This document shows, piece by piece, positions 36,938 to 50,000 of a DNA stretch of 64,000 nt. Made by a program: the position numbers and the translations under genes. Where the stretch lies: the NCBI GenBank assembly GCA_960531495.1, contig CAUIJY010000068.1:496001-560000 (forward strand), in the 5' to 3' direction. Below the pieces are notes generated by a model. That model saw nothing but the letters and a program-made list of their open reading frames with translations, ran no database searches and was not told the origin of the DNA. The stretch's first letter is position 1. Every line of letters begins with the position of its first letter. This DNA comes from Zeus faber. Taxonomy: Eukaryota > Chordata > Actinopteri > Zeiformes > Zeidae.

Positions 36938-39900
36938 TTAAAGACTGAAAGGATGTTTTGAGTAAAGGTTTCTGTCATGACTCTCTAGGACCTGCTCAGA
37001 TAGTGTAAATACTGTTATGAACTGATTTGTAATGGGAAAGTACTGTTTGCAAAAGAGTTTTTGGCACATCTAACAAGTTTTTCTGAAATTACGAGCATTT
37101 TCATAAAAACCTGCATGGATGGCAAACAAGGCATTTTCAGGCAATTTAAAGACTGAAAGGATGTTTTGAGTAAAGGTTTCTGTCATGACTCTGTAGGAAC
37201 TGCTCAGATAGTGTAAATACTGTTATGAACTCATTTGTAATGGGAAAGTACTGTTTGCAGAACAGTTTTGGCACATCTAACAATTTTTTTTCTGAAATTA
37301 CGAGCATTTTCATAAAAAACTGCATGGATGGCAAACAAGGCATTTTCAGGCCATTTAAAGACTGAAAGGATGTTTTGAGTAAAGATTTCTGTCATGACTC
37401 AGTTGGAACTGCTCAGATAGTGTAAATACTGTTATGAACTCATTTGTAATGGGAAAGTACTGTTTGCAAAAGAGTTTTTGGCACATCTAACAAGTTTTTC
37501 TGAAATTACAAGCATTTTCATAAAAACCTGCATGGATGGCAAACAAGGCATTTTCAGGCAATTTAAAGACTGAAAGTATGTTTTGAGTAAAGGTTTCTGT
37601 CATGACTCTCTAGGACCTGCTCAGATAGTGTAAATACTGTTATGAACTGATTTGTAATGGGAAAGTACTGGTTGCAAAAGAGTTTTTGGCACATCTAACA
37701 AGTTTTTCTGAAATTACGAGCAGTTTCATAAAAACCTGCATGGGTGGCAAACATGGCATTTTCAGGCAATTTAAAGACTGAAAGGATGTTTTTGAGTAAA
37801 GGTTTCTGTCATAACTCTGTAGGAACTGCTCAGATAGTGTAAATACTGTTATGAACTCATTTGTAATGGGAAAGTACTGTTTGCAGAACAGTTTTTGGCA
37901 CATCTTACACATTTTTTCTGAAATTACGAGCATTTTCATAAAAACCTGCATGGATGGCAAACAAGGCATTTTCATGCAATTTAAAGACTGAAAGGATGTT
38001 TTGAGTAAAGGTTTCTGTCATGACTCTGTAGGAACTGCTCAGATTGTGTGAATACTGTTTTGAACTCATTTGTAATTGGGAATGTACTGTTTGTAAAACA
38101 GTTTTTGGCACATCTAACAAGTATTTCTGAAATAATAAGCATTTTCATGAAACCTGCATGGATGGCAAACAAGGCATTTTCAGGCAATTTGAAGACTGAA
38201 AGGATGTTTTGAGTAAAGATTTATGTCATGACTCTGTAGGAACTGCTCAGATAGTGTAAATACTGTTATGAACTCATTTGTAATGGGAAAGTACTGATTG
38301 CAAAACAGTTTTTGGCACATCTAACAAGTTTTTCTGAAATTACAAGCATTTTCATAAAAACCAGCATGGATGGCAAACAAGGCATTTTCAGGCAATTTAA
38401 AGACTGAAAGGATGTTTTGAGTAAAGTTTTCTGTCATGACTCTCTAGGACCTGCTCAGATAGTGTAAATACTGTTATGAACTGATTTGTAATGGGAAAGT
38501 ACTGTTTGCAAAAGCTTTTTTGGCACATCTAACAAGTTTTTCTGAAATTACGAGCAGTTTCATAAAAACCTGCATGGGTGGCAAACATGGCATTTTCAGG
38601 CAATTTAAAGACTGAAAGGATGTTTTGAGTAAAGGTTTCTGTCATAACTCTGTAGGAACTGCTCAGATAGTGTAAATACTGTTATGAACTCATTTGTAAT
38701 GGGAAAGTACTTTTTGCAGAACAGTTTTTGGCACATCTAACACATTTTTTCTGAAATTACGAGCATTTTCATAAAAACCTGCATGGATGGCAAACAAGGC
38801 ATTTTCAGGCAATTTTAAGACTGAAAGGATGTTTTGAGTAAAGGTTTCTGTCATGAATGTGTAGGAACTGCTCAGATAGTGTGAATACTGTTTTGAACTC
38901 ATTTGTAATTGGGAATGTACTGTTTGTAAAACAGTTTTTGGCACATCTAACAAGTATTTCTGAAATAATAAGCATTTTCATGAAACCTGCATGGATGGCA
39001 AACAAGGCATTTTCAGGCCATTTAAAGACTGAAAGGATGTTTTGAGTAAAGGTTTCTGTCATGACTCTCTAGGACCTGCTCAGATAGTGTAAATACTGTT
39101 ATGAACTGATTTGTAATGGGAAAGTACTGTTTGCAAAACAGTTTTTGGCACATCTAACAAGTTTTTCTGAAATTACAAGCATTTTCATAAAAACCTGCAT
39201 GGATGGCAAACAAGGCATTTTCAGGCAATTTAAAGACTGAAAGGATGTTTTGAGTAAAGGTTTCTGTCATAACTCTGTAGGAACTGCTCAGATAAAGTAA
39301 ATACTGTTATGAACTCATTTGTAATGGGAAAGTACTGTTTGCAGAACAGTTTTGGCACATCTAACAATTTTTTTCTGAAATTACGAGCATTTTCATAAAA
39401 AACTGCATGGATGGCAAACAAGGCATTTTCAGGCAATTTAAAGACTGAAAAGATGTTTTGAGTAAAGATTTCTGTCATGACTCTGTAGGAACTGCTCAGA
39501 TAGTGTAAATACTGTTATGAACTCATTTGTAATGGGAAAGTACTGTTTGCAAAACAGTTTTTGGCACATCTAACAAGTTTTTCTGAAATTACAAGCATTT
39601 TCATAAAAACCTGCATGGATGGCAAACAAGGCATTTTCAGGCAATTTAAAGACTGAAAGGATGTTTTGAGTAAAGGTTTCTGTCATGACTCTCTAGGACC
39701 TGCTCAGATAGTGTAAATACTGTTATGAACTGATTTGTAATGGGAAAGTACTGTTTGCAAAAGAGTTTTTGGCACATCTAACAAGTTTTTCTGAAATTAC
39801 GAGCATTTTCATAAAAACCTGCATGGATGGCAAACAAGGCATTTTCAGGCAATTTAAAGACTGAAAGGATGTTTTGAGTAAAGGTTTCTGTCATGACTCT

Positions 39901-40168
39901 GTAGGAACTGCTCAGATAGTGTAAATACTGTTATGAACTCATTTGTAATGGGAAAGTACTGTTTGCAGAACAGTTTTGGCACATCTAACAATTTTTTTTC
40001 TGAAATTACGAGCATTTTCATAAAAAACTGCATGGATGGCAAACAAGGCATTTTCAGGCCATTTAAAGACTGAAAGGATGTTTTGAGTAAAGATTTCTGT
40101 CATGACTCAGTTGGAACTGCTCAGATAGTGTAAATACTGTTATGAACTCATTTGTAATGGGAAAGTAC
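35450..40168 (+). repeat. 13-monomer period of 2708 bp, about 1.7 copies
   Basis: AATTTTAAGACTG near 36104 and 38812, GATAAAG near 36585 and 39293, and GACTCAGTTGG near 37397 and 40105 are 2708 bp apart. One of those bases is explained by the extra T in GATGTTTTTGAG near 37790. The period stops near 37460/40168, where GTTTGCAAAAGAG faces TTTTTGCAGAACAG. The subtype order differs from the other 13-monomer HOR at 47-56 kb, so the two arose separately. Confidence 0.74.
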
Positions 40169-41967
40169 TTTTTGCAGAACAGTTTTTGGCACATCTAACA
40201 CATTTTTTCTGAAATTACGAGCATTTTCATAAAAACCTGCATGGATGGCAAACAAGGCATTTTCAGGCAATTTTAAGACTGAAAGGATGTTTTGAGTAAA
40301 GGTTTCTGTCATGAATGTGTAGGAACTGCTCAGATAGTGTGAATACTGTTTTGAACTCATTTGTAATTGGGAATGTACTGTTTGTAAAACAGTTTTTGGC
40401 ACATCTAACAAGTATTTCTGAAATAATAAGCATTTTCATGAAACCTGCATGGATAGCAAACAAGGCATTTTCAGGCCATTTAAAGACTGAAAGGATGTTT
40501 TGAGTAAAGGTTTCTGTCATGACTCTCTAGGACCTGCTCAGATAGTGTAAATACTGTTATGAACTGATTTGTAATGGGAAAGTACTGTTTGCAAAACAGT
40601 TTTTGGCACATCTAACAAGTTTTTCTGAAATTACAAGCATTTTCATAAAAACCTGCATGGATGGCAAACAAGGCATTTTCAGGCAATTTAAAGACTGAAA
40701 GGATGTTTTGAGTAAAGGTTTCTGTCATAACTCTGTAGGAACTGCTCAGATAAAGTAAATACTGTTATGAACTCATTTGTAATGGGAAAGTACTGTTTGC
40801 AGAACAGTTTTGGCACATCTAACAATTTTTTTTCTGAGATTACGAGCATTTTCATAAAAAACTGCATGGATGGCAAACAAGGCATTTTCAGGCCATTTAA
40901 AGACTGAAAGGATGTTTTGAGTAAAGATTTCTGTCATGACTCAGTTGGAACTGCTCAGATAGTGTAAATACTGTTATGAACTCATTTGTAATGGGAAAGT
41001 ACTGTTTGCAAAAGAGTTTTTGGCACATCTAACAAGTTTTTCTGAAATTACAAGCATTTTCATAAAAACCTGCATGGATGGCAAACAAGGCATTTTCAGG
41101 CAATTTAAAGACTGAAAGTATGTTTTGAGTAAAGGTTTCTGTCATGACTCTCTAGGACCTGCTCAGATAGTGTAAATACTGTTATGAACTGATTTGTAAT
41201 GGGAAAGTACTGGTTGCAAAAGAGTTTTTGGCACATCTAACAAGTTTTTCTGAAATTACGAGCAGTTTCATAAAAACCTGCATGGGTGGCAAACATGGCA
41301 TTTTCAGGCAATTTAAAGACTGAAAGGATGTTTTTGAGTAAAGGTTTCTGTCATAACTCTGTAGGAACTGCTCAGATAGTGTAAATACTGTTATGAACTC
41401 ATTTGTAATGGGAAAGTACTGTTTGCAGAACAGTTTTTGGCACATCTTACACATTTTTTCTGAAATTACGAGCATTTTCATAAAAACCTGCATGGATGGC
41501 AAACAAGGCATTTTCAGGCAATTTAAAGACTGAAAGGATGTTTTGAGTAAAGGTTTCTGTCATGACTCTGTAGGAACTGCTCAGATAGTGTGAATACTGT
41601 TTTGAACTCATTTGTAATTGGGAATGTACTGTTTGTAAAACAGTTTTTGGCACATCTAACAAGTATTTCTGAAATAATAAGCATTTTCATGAAACCTGCA
41701 TGGATGGCAAACAAGGCATTTTCAGGCAATTTGAAGACTGAAAGGATGTTTTGAGTAAAGATTTATGTCATGACTCTGTAGGAACTGCTCAGATAGTGTA
41801 AATACTGTTATGAACTCATTTGTAATGGGAAAGTACTGATTGCAAAACAGTTTTTGGCACATCTAACAAGTTTTTCTGAAATTACAAGCATTTTCATAAA
41901 AACCAGCATGGATGGCAAACAAGGCATTTTCAGGCAATTTAAAGACTGAAAGGATGTTTTGAGTAAA
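37225..41967 (+). repeat. 17-monomer period of 3542 bp, about 1.3 copies
   Basis: The extra-T variant GATGTTTTTGAG occurs near 37790 and 41332, exactly 3542 bp apart. CTTACACAT near 37905 and 41447 keeps the same spacing. The break near 38425/41967 is GTTTTCTGTCATGACTC against GGTTTCTGTCATGAATC. Confidence 0.74.
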
Positions 41968-44153
41968 GGTTTCTGTCATGAATCTCTAGGACCTGCTCAG
42001 ATAGTGTAAATACTGTTATGAACTGATTTGTAATGGGAAAGTACTGTTTGCAAAAGAGTTTTTGGCACATCTAACAAGTTTTTCTGAAATTACGAGCAGT
42101 TTCATAAAAACCTGCATGGGTGGCAAACATGGCATTTTCAGGCAATTTAAAGACTGAAAGGATGTATTGAGTAAAGGTTTCTGTCATGACTCTGTAGGAC
42201 CTGCTCAGATAGTGTAAATACTGTTATGAACTCATTTGTAATGGGAAAGTACTGTTTGCAGAACAGTTTTTGGCACATCTAACACATTTTTTCTGAAATT
42301 ACGAGCATTTTCATAAAAACCTGCATGGATGGCAAACAAGGCATTTTCAGGCAATTTAAAGACTGGAAGGATGTTTTGAGTAAAGGTTTCTGTCATGACT
42401 GTGTAGGAACTGCTCAGATAGTGTGAATACTGTTTTGAACTCATTTGTAATTGGGAATGTACTGTTTGTAAAACAGTTTTTGGCACATCTAACAAGTATT
42501 TCTGAAATAATAAGCATTTTCATGAAACCTGCATGGATGGCAAACAAGGCATTTTCAGGCCATTTAAAGACTGAAAGGATGTTTTGAGTAAAGATTTCTG
42601 TCATGACCCAGTAGGAACTGCTCAGATAGTGTAAATACTGTTATGAACTCATTTGTGATGGGAAAGTACTGTTTGCAAAAGAGTTTTTGGCACATCTAAC
42701 AAGTTTTTCTGAAATTACAAGCACTTTCATAAAAACCTGCATGGATGGCAAACAAGGCATTTTCAGGCAATTTGAAGACTGAAAGGATGTTTTGAGTAAA
42801 GGTTTCTGTCATAACTCTGTAGGAACTGCTCAGATAGTGTAAATACTGTTATGAACTCATTTGTAGTGGGAAAGTACTGTATGCAAAAGAGTTTTTGGCA
42901 CATCTAACAAGTATTTCTGAAATAATAAGCATTTTCATGAAACCTGCATGGATGGCAAACAAGGCATTTTCAGGCAATTTGAAGACTGAAAGGATGTTTT
43001 GAGTAAAGATTTATGTCATGACTCTGTAGGAACTGCTCAGATAGTGTAAATACTGTTATGAACTCATTTGTAATGGGAAAGTACTGATTGCAAAACAGTT
43101 TTTGGCACATCTAACAAGTTTTTCTGAAATTACAAGCATTTTCATAAAAACCAGCATGGATGGCAAACAAGGCATTTTCAGGCAATTTAAAGACTGAAAG
43201 GATGTTTTGAGTAAAGGTTTCTGTCATGAATCTCTAGGACCTGCTCAGATAGTGTAAATACTGTTATGAACTGATTTGTAATGGGAAAGTACTGTTTGCA
43301 AAAGAGTTTTTGGCACATCTAACAAGTTTTTCTGAAATTACGAGCAGTTTCATAAAAACCTGCATGGGTGGCAAACATGGCATTTTCAGGCAATTTAAAG
43401 ACTGAAAGGATGTATTGAGTAAAGGTTTCTGTCATGACTCTGTAGGACCTGCTCAGATAGTGTAAATACTGTTATGAACTCATTTGTAATGGGAAAGTAC
43501 TGTTTGCAGAACAGTTTTTGGCACATCTAACACATTTTTTCTGAAATTACGAGCATTTTCATAAAAACCTGCATGGATGGCAAACAAGGCATTTTCAGGC
43601 AATTTAAAGACTGAAAGGATGTTTTGAGTAAAGGTTTCTGTCATGACTCTGTAGGAACTGCTCAGATAGTGTGAATACTGTTTTGAACTCATTTGTAATT
43701 GGGAATGTACTGTTTGTAAAACAGTTTTTGGCACATCTAACAAGTATTTCTGAAATAATAAGCATTTTCATGAAACCTGCATGGATGGCAAACAAGGCAT
43801 TTTCAGGCCATTTAAAGACTGAAAGGATGTTTTGAGTAAAGATTTCTGTCATGACCCAGTAGGAACTGCTCAGATAGTGTAAATACTGTTATGAACTCAT
43901 TTGTAATGGGAAAGTACTGTTTGCAAAAGAGTTTTTGGCACATCTAACAAGTTTTTCTGAAATTACAAGCACTTTCATAAAAACCTGCATGGATGGCAAA
44001 CAAGGCATTTTCAGGCAATTTGAAGACTGAAAGGATGTTTTGAGTAAAGGTTTCTGTCATAACTCTGTAGGAACTGCTCAGATAGTGTAAATACTGTTAT
44101 GAACTCATTTGTAGTGGGAAAGTACTGTATGCAAAAGAGTTTTTGGCACATCT
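41657..44153 (+). repeat. 6-monomer tandem duplication, period 1248 bp, two full copies
   Basis: The units are about 41657-42904 and 42905-44153. The rare GACCCAGTAGG occurs in both, near 42605 and 43853, as do GATGTATTGAG near 42163 and 43411 and GTAGTGGG near 42864 and 44111. At the internal joint a monomer ending GTATGCAAAAGAG runs straight into the AAGTATTTCTG/TAATAAG head, which normally follows GTTTGTAAAACAG. The crossover therefore lies in the roughly 20 identical bases around 42890-42908. The two units later diverged at GACTGGAAGG/GACTGAAAGG. Confidence 0.85.
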
Positions 44154-46755
44154 AACACATTTTTTCTGAAATCACGAGCATTTTCATAAAAACCTGCATG
44201 GATGGCAAACAAGGCATTTTCAGGCAATTTAAAGACTGAAAGGATGTTTTGAGTAAAGGTTTCTGTCATGACTCTGTAGGAACTGCTCAGATAGTGTGAA
44301 TACTGTTTTGAACTCATTTGTAATTGGGAATGTACTGTTTGTAAAACAGTTTTTGGCACATCTAACAAGTATTTCTGAAATAATAAGCATTTTCATGAAA
44401 CCTGCATGGATGGCAAACAAGGCATTTTCAGGCCATTTAAAGACTGAAAGGATGTTTTGAGTAAAGATTTCTGTCATGACTCAGTAGGAACTGCTCAGAT
44501 AGTGTAAATACTGTTATGAACTCATTTGTAATGGGAAAGTACTGTTTGCAAAAGAGTTTTTGGCACATCTAACAAGTTTTTCTGAAATTACAAGCACTTT
44601 CATAAAAACCTGCATGGATGGCAAACAAGGCATTTTCAGGCAATTTGAAGACTGAAAGGATGTTTTGAGTAAAGATTTCTGTCATGACTCTGTAGGAACT
44701 GCTCAGATAGTGTAAATACTGTTATGAACTCATTTGTAATGGGAAAGTACTGTTTGCAAAACAGTTTTTGGCACATCTAACAAGTTTTTCTGAAATTACA
44801 AGCATTTTCATAAAAACCTGCATGGATGGCAAACAAGGCATTTTCAGGCCATTTAAAGACTGAAAGGATGTTTTGAGTAAAGGTTTCTGTCATGACTCTG
44901 TAGGAACTGCTCAGATAGTGTAAATACTGTTATGAACTCATTTGTAATGGGAAAGTACTGTTTGCAAAAGAGTTTTTGGCACATCTAACAAGTTTTTCTG
45001 AAATTACAAGCACTTTCATAAAAACCTGCATGGGTGGCAAACATGGCATTTTCAGGCAATTTAAAGACTGAAAGGATGTTTTGAGTAAAGGTTTCTGTCA
45101 TGACTCTCTAGGACCTGCTCAGATAGTGTAAATACTGTTATGAACTGATTTGTAATGGGAAAGTACTGTTTGCAAAAGAGTTTTTGGCACATCTAACAAG
45201 TTTTTCTGAAATTACGAGCAGTTTCATAAAAACCTGCATGGGTGGCAAACATGGCATTTTCAGGCAATTTAAAGACTGAAAGGATGTTTTGAGTAAAGGT
45301 TTCTGTCATAACTCTGTAGGAACTGCTCAGATAGTGTAAATACTGTTATGAACTCATTTGTAATGGGAAAGTACTGTTTGCAGAACAGTTTTTGGCACAT
45401 CTAACAAGTTTTTCTGAAATTACAAGCATTTTCATAAAAACCTGCATGGATGGCAAACAAGGCATTTTCAGGCAATTTAAAGACTGAAAGGATGTTTTGA
45501 GTAAAGGTTTCTGTCATAACTCTGTAGGAACTGCTCAGATAAAGTAAATACTGTTATGAACTCATTTGTAATGGGAAAGTACTGTTTGCAGAACAGTTTT
45601 GGCACATCTAACAATTTTTTTTCTGAAATTACGAGCATTTTCATAAAAAACTGCATGGATGGCAAACAAGGCATTTTCAGGCCATTTAAAGACTGAAAGG
45701 ATGTTTTGAGTAAAGATTTCTGTCATGACTCAGTTGGAACTGCTCAGATAGTGTAAATACTGTTATGAACTCATTTGTAATGGGAAAGTACTGTTTGCAA
45801 AAGAGTTTTTGGCACATCTAACAAGTTTTTCTGAAATTACAAGCATTTTCATAAAAACCTGCATGGATGGCAAACAAGGCATTTTCAGGCAATTTAAAGA
45901 CTGAAAGTATGTTTTGAGTAAAGGTTTCTGTCATGACTCTCTAGGACCTGCTCAGATAGTGTAAATACTGTTATGAACTGATTTGTAATGGGAAAGTACT
46001 GGTTGCAAAAGAGTTTTTGGCACATCTAACAAGTTTTTCTGAAATTACGAGCAGTTTCATAAAAACCTGCATGGGTGGCAAACATGGCATTTTCAGGCAA
46101 TTTAAAGACTGAAAGGATGTTTTGAGTAAAGGTTTCTGTCATAACTCTGTAGGAACTGCTCAGATAGTGTAAATACTGTTATGAACTCATTTGTAATGGG
46201 AAAGTACTGTTTGCAGAACAGTTTTTGGCACATCTTACACATTTTTTCTGAAATTACGAGCATTTTCATAAAAACCTGCATGGATGGCAAACAAGGCATT
46301 TTCAGGCAATTTAAAGACTGAAAGGATGTTTTGAGTAAAGGTTTCTGTCATGACTCTGTAGGAACTGCTCAGATAGTGTGAATACTGTTTTGAACTCATT
46401 TGTAATTGGGAATGTACTGTTTGTAAAACAGTTTTTGGCACATCTAACAAGTATTTCTGAAATAATAAGCATTTTCATGAAACCTGCATGGATGGCAAAC
46501 AAGGCATTTTCAGGCAATTTGAAGACTGAAAGGATGTTTTGAGTAAAGATTTATGTCATGACTCTGTAGGAACTGCTCAGATAGTGTAAATACTGTTATG
46601 AACTCATTTGTAATGGGAAAGTACTGATTGCAAAACAGTTTTTGGCACATCTAACAAGTTTTTCTGAAATTACAAGCATTTTCATAAAAACCAGCATGGA
46701 TGGCAAACAAGGCATTTTCAGGCAATTTAAAGACTGAAAGGATGTTTTGAGTAAA
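42895..46755 (+). repeat. Segment duplicated at long range, right copy
   Basis: This is the partner of 29360-33220 at 13,535 bp, and the marks are listed there. It differs at few sites, for example CTCAGATAGTG near 46577 where the left copy has CTCATATAGTG near 33042. Its left end coincides with the 1248-bp duplication joint. Confidence 0.78.
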
Positions 46756-47052
46756 GGTTTCTGTCATGAATCTCTAGGACCTGCTCAGATAGTGTAAATA
46801 CTGTTATGAACTGATTTGTAATGGGAAAGTACTGTTTGCAAAAGAGTTTTTGGCACATCTAACAAGTTTTTCTGAAATTACGAGCAGTTTCATAAAAACC
46901 TGCATGGGTGGCAAACATGGCATTTTCAGGCAATTTAAAGACTGAAAGGATGTTTTGAGTAAAGGTTTCTGTCATGACTGTAGGACCTGCTCAGATAGTG
47001 TAAATACTGTTATGAACTCATTTGTAATGGGAAAGTACTGTTTGCAGAACAG

Positions 47053-50000
47053 TTTTTGGCACATCTAACACATTTTTTCTGAAATTACGAGCATTTTCAT
47101 AAAAACCTGCATGGATGGCAAACAAGGCATTTTCAGGCAATTTAAAGACTGGAAGGATGTTTTGAGTAAAGGTTTCTGTCATGACTGTGTAGGAACTGCT
47201 CAGATCGTGTGAATACTGTTTTGAACTCATTTGTAATTGGGAATGTACTGTTTGTAAAACAGTTTTTGGCACATGTAACAAGTATTTCTGAAATAATAAG
47301 CATTTTCATGAAACCTGCATGGATGGCAAACAAGGCATTTTCAGGCCATTTAAAGACTGAAAGGATGTTTTGAGTAAAGATTTCTGTCATGACTCAGTAG
47401 GAACTGCTCAGATAGTGTAAATACTGTTATGAACTCATTTGTAATGGGAAAGTACTGTTTGCAAAAGAGTTTTTGGCACATCTAACAAGTTTTTCTGAAA
47501 TTACAAGCACTTTCATAAAAACCTGCATGGATGGCAAACAAGGCATTTTCAGGCAATTTGAAGACTGAAAGGATGTTTTGAGTAAAGGTTTCTGTCATAA
47601 CTCTGTAGGAACTGCTCAGATAGTGTAAATACTGTTATGAACTCATTTGTAGTGGGAAAGTACTGTATGCAAAAGAGTTTTTGGCACATCTAACACATTT
47701 TTTCTGAAATCACGAGCATTTTCATAAAAAACTGCATGGATGGCAAACAAGGCATTTTCAGGCAATTTAAAGACTGAAAGGATGTTTTGAGTAAAGATTT
47801 CTGTCATGACTCTGTAGGAACTGCTCAGATAGTGTAAATACTGTTATGAACTCATTTGTAATGGGAAAGTACTGTTTGCAAAACAGTTTTTGGCACATCT
47901 AACAAGTTTTTCTGAAATTACAAGCATTTTCATAAAAACCTGCATGGATGGCAAACAAGGCATTTTCAGGCAATTTAAAGACTGAAAGTATGTTTTGAGT
48001 AAAGGTTTCTGTCATGACTCTCTAGGACCTGCTCAGATAGTGTAAATACTGTTATGAACTGATTTGTAATGGGAAAGTACTGGTTGCAAAAGAGTTTTTG
48101 GCACATCTAACAAGTTTTTCTGAAATTACGAGCAGTTTCATAAAAACCTGCATGGGTGGCAAACATGGCATTTTCAGGCAATTTAAAGACTGAAAGGATG
48201 TTTTGAGTAAAGGTTTCTGTCATGACTCTCTAGGACCTGCTCAGATAGTGTAAATACTGTTATGAACTGATTTGTAATGGGAAAGTACTGTTTGCAAAAG
48301 AGTTTTTGGCACATCTAACAAGTTTTTCTGAAATTACGAGCAGTTTCATAAAAACCTGCATGGGTGGCAAACATGGCATTTTCAGGCAATTTAAAGACTG
48401 AAAGGATGTTTTGAGTAAAGGTTTCTGTCATAACTCTGTAGGAACTGCTCAGATAGTGTAAATACTGTTATGAACTCATTTGTAATGGGAAAGTACTGTT
48501 TGCAGAACAGTTTTTGGCACATCTAACAAGTTTTTCTGAAATTACAAGCATTTTCATAAAAACCTGCATGGATGGCAAACAAGGCATTTTCAGGCAATTT
48601 AAAGACTGAAAGGATGTTTTGAGTAAAGGTTTCTGTCATAACTCTGTAGGAACTGCTCAGATAAAGTAAATACTGTTATGAACTCATTTGTAATGGGAAA
48701 GTACTGTTTGCAGAACAGTTTTGGCACATCTAACAATTTTTTTTCTGAAATTACGAGCATTTTCATAAAAAACTGCATGGATGGCAAACAAGGCATTTTC
48801 AGGCCATTTAAAGACTGAAAGGATGTTTTGAGTAAAGATTTCTGTCATGACTCAGTTGGAACTGCTCAGATAGTGTAAATACTGTTATGAACTCATTTGT
48901 AATGGGAAAGTACTGTTTGCAAAAGAGTTTTTGGCACATCTAACAAGTTTTTCTGAAATTACAAGCATTTTCATAAAAACCTGCATGGATGGCAAACAAG
49001 GCATTTTCAGGCAATTTAAAGACTGAAAGTATGTTTTGAGTAAAGGTTTCTGTCATGACTCTCTAGGACCTGCTCAGATAGTGTAAATACTGTTATGAAC
49101 TGATTTGTAATGGGAAAGTACTGGTTGCAAAAGAGTTTTTGGCACATCTAACAAGTTTTTCTGAAATTACGAGCAGTTTCATAAAAACCTGCATGGATGG
49201 CAAACAAGGCATTTTCAGGCAATTTGAAGACTGAAAGGATGTTTTGAGTAAAGATTTATGTCATGACTCTGTAGGAACTGCTCAGATAGTGTAAATACTG
49301 TTATGAACTCATTTGTAATGGGAAAGTACTGATTGCAAAACAGTTTTTGGCACATCTAACAAGTTTTTCTGAAATTACAAGCATTTTCATAAAAACCAGC
49401 ATGGATGGCAAACAAGGCATTTTCAGGCAATTTAAAGACTGAAAGGATGTTTTGAGTAAAGGTTTCTGCCATGAATCTCTAGGACCTGCTCAGATAGTGT
49501 AAATACTGTTATGAACTGATTTGTAATGGGAAAGTACTGTTTGCAAAAGAGTTTTTGGCACATCTAACAAGTTTTTCTGAAATTACGAGCAGTTTCATAA
49601 AAACCTGCATGGGTGGCAAACATGGCATTTTCAGGCAATTTAAAGACTGAAAGGATGTTTTGAGTAAAGGTTTCTGTCATGACTCTGTAGGACCTGCTCA
49701 GATAGTGTAAATACTGTTATGAACTCATTTGTAATGGGAAAGTACTGTTTGCAGAACAGTTTTTGGCACATCTAACACATTTTTTCTGAAATTACGAGCA
49801 TTTTCATAAAAACCTGCATGGATGGCAAACAAGGCATTTTCAGGCAATTTAAAGACTGGAAGGATGTTTTGAGTAAAGGTTTCTGTCATGACTGTGTAGG
49901 AACTGCTCAGATCGTGTGAATACTGTTTTGAACTCATTTGTAATTGGGAATGTACTGTTTGTAAAACAGTTTTTGGCACATGTAACAAGTATTTCTGAAA

